A DNA stretch of 16,343 nt, from positions 1 through 16,343 of the forward strand of contig JAKIUO010000052.1 of the NCBI GenBank assembly GCA_021647535.1, in the 5' to 3' direction. Positions 13,307 to 16,343 of the stretch are shown here, in pieces. The notes beneath the pieces are model-generated. The model searched no databases. It saw only the letters and a program-made list of their open reading frames with translations, and was not told where the DNA came from. This stretch comes from Hyphomicrobiaceae bacterium (GTDB lineage Bacteria > Pseudomonadota > Alphaproteobacteria > Rhizobiales > JAKIUO01). Position 1 is the stretch's first letter. Every line of letters begins with the position of its first letter. The position numbers and the translations under genes were made by a program.

Positions 13307-14550
13307 GCGATAATAGACGCCTGTTCACCGCCCCGGAATTTCGCAAGGTCGGTCTATTGGCTCTATCGGCTGATATTGTCAAAAAGAGCATAAAAATCAG
13401 CGATGAAGATATCGCCAAAGACTATAAAGACCGCATTGAGCAGTTTTCCATACCCGGCAAGCGCCATATCCAACGCATGTCCTTTATTGATCGTGAAAAA
13501 GCCATCGAAGCCCATAAAGAGCTTTCCAAGGGCGGCGATTTCATGGCTGTTGCCAAAAAATACGGTTTTAAAGAAAAGGGTGCTGATATGGGCTTTGTTG
13601 ACAAGTCCGTACTGCTTGATAGCAAAGTTTCAGACATCGCTTTTGCCCTGCAAAAAGGCAAATTCAGTGATCCGGTTGCCAGCAGCTTTAGCACCGTTAT
13701 TGTTCAGGTCGTTGATATCAAACCGGGAATAATTCAGAAAAAACTGGGCGACGTCAAGGAACAGATCCGCATCTATTTGCTCAATGAACGGGCCTCGGAC
13801 AGGCTGGGGAATTTGCAGGACACGATTGAAGATGACAGAGCTGGTGGTAAAGCACTCGCCGACATCGCTAAAGATCTCGAACTCGAATATCGCACAATTG
13901 AGGCTGTTGATCGCTCCGGGCAGACTCCAAAAGGCAAAGACGCCAAAGGGTTCCCCAGAAACCAACTGCTCCTGAAAAATATATTTGCAAGTGATGTCGG
14001 GGTCGAAAACGAGCCGGTCGAAGTCAATAGCAGCGGGATTTTCTGGCCCGAAGTGCTGAGCGTCACCGCCGAGCGTCTCAAAAAGCTTGAGGAAGTCAAA
14101 AAACAGCTCATCAAGACCTGGAAAGAGCGCCAAAAAGAAGCTGCGTTGAGCAAGTTGGCCTCTGCTAGCGTCAACGCTTTGCGCAAAGGCAAAAAGCTGA
14201 AAAAATTGGCCAAAAAATTCAAGGCCAAAGTGAAAAAATCAAAAGCCTTCACCCGCTCGCAAGAGCATGACGACATTCCTGTCGCTGCTGTCAAACAGGC
14301 CTTTGTATTGCCGGTTGGTGGCATTGGCATGAATAGTCTGGCCGGTGGAAAAGGCCGTGTGCTTTTCAAGGTCGTGGCCAAAGGCGAGGCCAAACCCGCA
14401 GACAAGGCGGTAAATGACACGATCACGGCACGCCTGCGCCGAGCTTTGGAAGATGATGTCGTTGGCCAGTACATTGCCACACTGCGCAAAAATTACGGTG
14501 TTTCCATTAACGAAAAAGTGCTGGCGCGGCTGAACGGAACAACGCAATAA
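13267..14550 (+). CDS. ppiD: PpiD-like periplasmic folding factor, parvulin and C-terminal part after the frame change
   Basis: This is the -1 frame continuation, 427 residues to TAA at 14550. It opens with IKDPDEKTQKAFLSDNRRLF and TAPEFRKVGLLALSADIV, family-like sequence that precedes any good start codon, so it is not an independent gene. TTG at 13357 is the first start-like codon and lies inside the domain. The parvulin (PPIC) domain covers about residues 268-357 of the joined protein: HIQRMSFIDREKAIEAHKEL, GGDFMAVAKKYGFKEKGADM, GFVDK, IAFALQKGKFSDPV and TVIVQVVDIKPG. A Lys-rich C-terminal chaperone region follows (KKLKKLAKKFKAKVKKSKAF). The joined length of 630 is normal for alphaproteobacterial PpiD (E. 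coli has 623). No stop codon or other lesion interrupts the rest, which argues against an old pseudogene. Confidence 0.85.
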   Translation: MKDPDEKTQKAFLSDNRRLFTAPEFRKVGLLALSADIVKKSIKISDEDIAKDYKDRIEQFSIPGKRHIQRMSFIDREKAIEAHKELSKGGDFMAVAKKYGFKEKGADMGFVDKSVLLDSKVSDIAFALQKGKFSDPVASSFSTVIVQVVDIKPGIIQKKLGDVKEQIRIYLLNERASDRLGNLQDTIEDDRAGGKALADIAKDLELEYRTIEAVDRSGQTPKGKDAKGFPRNQLLLKNIFASDVGVENEPVEVNSSGIFWPEVLSVTAERLKKLEEVKKQLIKTWKERQKEAALSKLASASVNALRKGKKLKKLAKKFKAKVKKSKAFTRSQEHDDIPVAAVKQAFVLPVGGIGMNSLAGGKGRVLFKVVAKGEAKPADKAVNDTITARLRRALEDDVVGQYIATLRKNYGVSINEKVLARLNGTTQ

Positions 14551-14571
14551 TCTGCAAGTCTCGTTTTATAG

Positions 14572-14612
14572 CCTGGCTGCCTGCCGCTTAGCTCGCTGTA
14601 CGCGGCCCCAGG
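14572..14612 (+). promoter_or_regulatory. Hairpin partly covering the trpE ribosome binding site
   Basis: CCTGG (14572-14576) can pair with CCAGG (14608-14612), and GCCGC (14583-14587) with GCGGC (14602-14606), in the 77-bp ppiD-trpE gap. The outer arm takes up the first bases of AGGAAAGAG (14610-14618), the trpE ribosome binding site. It may lower trpE translation or simply separate the two cistrons. I see no leader peptide with tandem Trp codons. Confidence 0.35.
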
Positions 14613-14627
14613 AAAGAGTGATACAAG

Positions 14628-16145
14628 GTGCAAACCGAACCGTCATTGAACGACTTCAAGAAGAAATACGACAGCGAAACTGCACAGATCGTCACCCTCA
14701 AACTGGTGGCCGATCTGGAGACGCCGGTGTCTGCCATGCTGCGTCTCTCAGAAAATGAGCCTTTTGCTTTTTTGCTCGAATCAGTCAAAGGCGGTACGCA
14801 GCGCGGGCGTTATTCCATCATTGGCCTCGCACCGGACCTCATCTGGCGTTCAAACGGTCAGCAGGTTGAGCTGTGCACCGACCCCGCCGCCAAAAAGCGC
14901 AAATTCAGCAAGCTGAAAGACGACCCGTTTACCTCCTTGCGAAAACTGCTTGATGAAAGCCGCATTGATCTGCCGCAAGACATTCCTCGCATGGCCGCCG
15001 GTGTGTTTGGCTATATGGGCTATGATACGGTGCGCCTCATCGAAACCCTGCCCGACAACAATCCAGATCCGCTGGAGCTGCCTGAAAGCTTGATGATCCG
15101 TCCGACGATTATATTGATATTCGACGCGACAAAAGACGAAATCACCGCCGTCACACCGGTCAGGTCGCAAAAAGATATTTCGGCCAAATCAGCCTATAAT
15201 CAGGCGATTGACCGGCTGGATCTGGTCATGCAGCGACTCGAAACGCCCATCATTCATAGCGAAATTGACGACGAAGCTCTTGGCACGACCAAGCCCGTTT
15301 CCAATACCTCCCCGGCCCAGTACAAAAAAATGGTCAAGAAAGCACAGGACTATATCGCTGCCGGTGATGTTTTTCAGGTGGTGCTGAGCCAACGCTTTGA
15401 AGCGCCCTTCACCCTGCCGCCGTTCTCGCTCTATCGCGCCCTGCGCCGCACCAACCCCTCGCCCTTTCTCTATTTTCTGAAATTCGATGATTTTTGCGTC
15501 ATTGGTTCCAGCCCTGAAATCCTCGTGCGTCTGCGCGACAATCAAATCACCATCCGCCCCATCGCCGGCACCAGAAAGCGCGGCGCAACGGACAAAAAAG
15601 ATAAAGAAATGGCAAAGGAACTGCTCGGCGACCCAAAAGAGCTGGCCGAACATCTGATGCTGCTGGACCTCGGGCGCAATGATGTTGGCCGCGTCTCCCT
15701 TCCCGGCAGCGTCAAGATCACAGACAGCTTCTTTCTGGAATATTACTCCCACGTCATGCACATCGTTTCCAATGTCATCGGTAAGGTCGACCCCCAAAAA
15801 TATGATGTGCTTGATGCGCTCATGGCAGGATTCCCTGCCGGAACCGTCTCTGGCGCTCCCAAAGTGCGGGCCATGGAAATCATCGACGAACTGGAAAAAG
15901 ACCGACGCGGCATCTATGCCGGATGCGTTGGCTATTTCACCGCTGACGGCGAAATGGATACCTGTATCATTTTGCGCACAAGCATCGTCAAGGATGGTAA
16001 GATGTATGTGCAAGCCGGTGCTGGTATCGTCGCCGACAGCTTACCCGAACTTGAACAAAAAGAATGTATCAATAAAGCGCAAGCTTTATTCCACGCGGCA
16101 AGCGAAGCCGTGCGCTTTGCCTCACAGGCCAAAATCGGCCAGTAG
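14628..16145 (+). CDS. trpE: Anthranilate synthase component I
   Basis: TrpE converts chorismate to anthranilate using ammonia supplied by its TrpG partner, the first step of tryptophan synthesis. The product is full length at 505 residues. The start is GTG 14628, with AGGAAAGAG about 9 nt upstream. The N-terminal domain carries FAFLLESVKGGTQRGRYSII (47-66); LLES is the segment whose serine takes part in tryptophan feedback binding. The chorismate-binding domain (from about 230) has YIAAGDVFQVVLSQRF, NPSPFLYFL, SSPEILVRL, RPIAGTRKRG, LLDLGRNDVGRVS, VMHIVSNVIG, PAGTVSGAPKVRAMEIIDEL (403-422) and CIILRT near the end. It follows ppiD by 77 bp in the same direction, as in many Alphaproteobacteria. 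In many relatives trpG comes next, but no trpG start is seen in the 198 bases that follow. Confidence 0.97.
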   Translation: MQTEPSLNDFKKKYDSETAQIVTLKLVADLETPVSAMLRLSENEPFAFLLESVKGGTQRGRYSIIGLAPDLIWRSNGQQVELCTDPAAKKRKFSKLKDDPFTSLRKLLDESRIDLPQDIPRMAAGVFGYMGYDTVRLIETLPDNNPDPLELPESLMIRPTIILIFDATKDEITAVTPVRSQKDISAKSAYNQAIDRLDLVMQRLETPIIHSEIDDEALGTTKPVSNTSPAQYKKMVKKAQDYIAAGDVFQVVLSQRFEAPFTLPPFSLYRALRRTNPSPFLYFLKFDDFCVIGSSPEILVRLRDNQITIRPIAGTRKRGATDKKDKEMAKELLGDPKELAEHLMLLDLGRNDVGRVSLPGSVKITDSFFLEYYSHVMHIVSNVIGKVDPQKYDVLDALMAGFPAGTVSGAPKVRAMEIIDELEKDRRGIYAGCVGYFTADGEMDTCIILRTSIVKDGKMYVQAGAGIVADSLPELEQKECINKAQALFHAASEAVRFASQAKIGQ

Positions 16146-16170
16146 AAAAGCGACTAACGTCGCTTGCGCT

Positions 16171-16208
16171 CGCCAGCCCTCTTCTCTCTGCGAGGCTTGG
16201 CAGCTTGT
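16171..16208. repeat. Dispersed intergenic repeat, copy 2
   Basis: This is the second copy of the block at 3305-3344: CGCCAGCC, a shared pyrimidine-rich core, GCGAGGCTTGGCA, then CTTGT. It stands 26 bp past the trpE stop, just after the hairpin GCGAC-TAAC-GTCGC (16150-16163), which may be the trpE 3' hairpin although no T-run follows. Confidence 0.6.
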
Positions 16209-16273
16209 TCTTCTAGCCCCAATTATTCACCCGACTCCGGATGATTTTGTTGGGCGAGCGGAATTGGCCGGGT

Positions 16274-16343
16274 TTACGGCGGTTGGTTGATTTTAACTTT
16301 GGGCATGCGTTGAGGGTTGATGTCTGGGGGTTCGAACGGCGGC
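16274..16343 (-). CDS. Possible 3' end of a leftward gene, unidentified
   Basis: On the minus strand a frame is open from the window edge to TAA (16274-16276), 22 codons ending in INPQRMPKVKINQPP. The Pro- and Lys-rich tail looks like a natural C-terminus, and the direction would make it convergent with trpE. It is too short to identify, and an open frame of this length is common by chance. Confidence 0.25.
   Translation of the reverse strand, partial: PPFEPPDINPQRMPKVKINQPP

Noticed and set aside
13773..14489. 238-codon minus-strand frame
   Set aside because: Antisense shadow of the Lys-rich C-terminal part of ppiD.
14551..14627. Tryptophan attenuator before trpE
   Set aside because: No leader peptide with tandem Trp codons and no T-run after the hairpin.
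15189..16013. 274-codon minus-strand frame
   Set aside because: Antisense shadow of trpE, which is full length and has all its motifs.

Overview
The window comes from an alphaproteobacterial chromosome. It holds a CcrM-type GANTC adenine methyltransferase, a PopZ polar organiser, a TolC gene preceded by the alphaproteobacterial PCMT-like gene, a metal-class KdsA (so a Gram-negative envelope with lipid A/KDO), and the neighbourhood tpiA / secG / pyrG / kdsA with ppiD-trpE divergent from tpiA. The order cannot be fixed from sequence alone. The gene content is core housekeeping plus cell-cycle genes. I see no prophage, CRISPR array, toxin cluster or transposase.

Layout. Positions 1-3204 read rightward: the 3' part of fmt (initiator tRNA formylation), ccrM after a 268-bp leader carrying CtrA-like boxes and GANTC sites, then a membrane-anchored DUF302 protein. 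Two gene-poor stretches flank the DUF302 gene. One (2213-2628) has a 157-bp palindromic element and 21-bp-spaced direct repeats. The other (3205-3654) has two convergent terminators and several hairpins. Positions 3655-12383 read leftward. In transcription order the genes are tpiA, an exported protein of unknown function, secG, pyrG, a Rap1a/Tai-like exported protein overlapping the pyrG stop, kdsA, a PCMT-like methyltransferase, tolC and popZ. Positions 12659-16145 read rightward from a divergent promoter region: ppiD and trpE. The last 70 bases may hold the 3' end of a leftward gene.

How the genes relate. CcrM and PopZ belong to the alphaproteobacterial cell cycle (DNA methylation state, and polar anchoring of chromosome origin and signalling proteins). 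The ccrM leader looks wired to the CtrA/GANTC circuit. SecG, PpiD, TolC and KdsA serve envelope biogenesis: inner-membrane translocation, periplasmic folding, the outer-membrane export channel and LPS core sugar. TpiA, PyrG and TrpE are central carbon, nucleotide and tryptophan enzymes.

Most interesting points: (1) ppiD is split by a frame change exactly at an A7 heptamer that is in phase for a -1 ribosomal slip, which would rebuild a normal 630-residue protein; (2) the ccrM leader has one exact and one near-exact CtrA box interleaved with two GANTC sites; (3) a strong intrinsic terminator lies 27 nt before the pyrG start codon, between secG and pyrG; (4) a 157-bp near-palindrome with TAA on both sides begins immediately after the ccrM stop codon; (5) PopZ has an acidic, proline-rich linker of about 315 residues.
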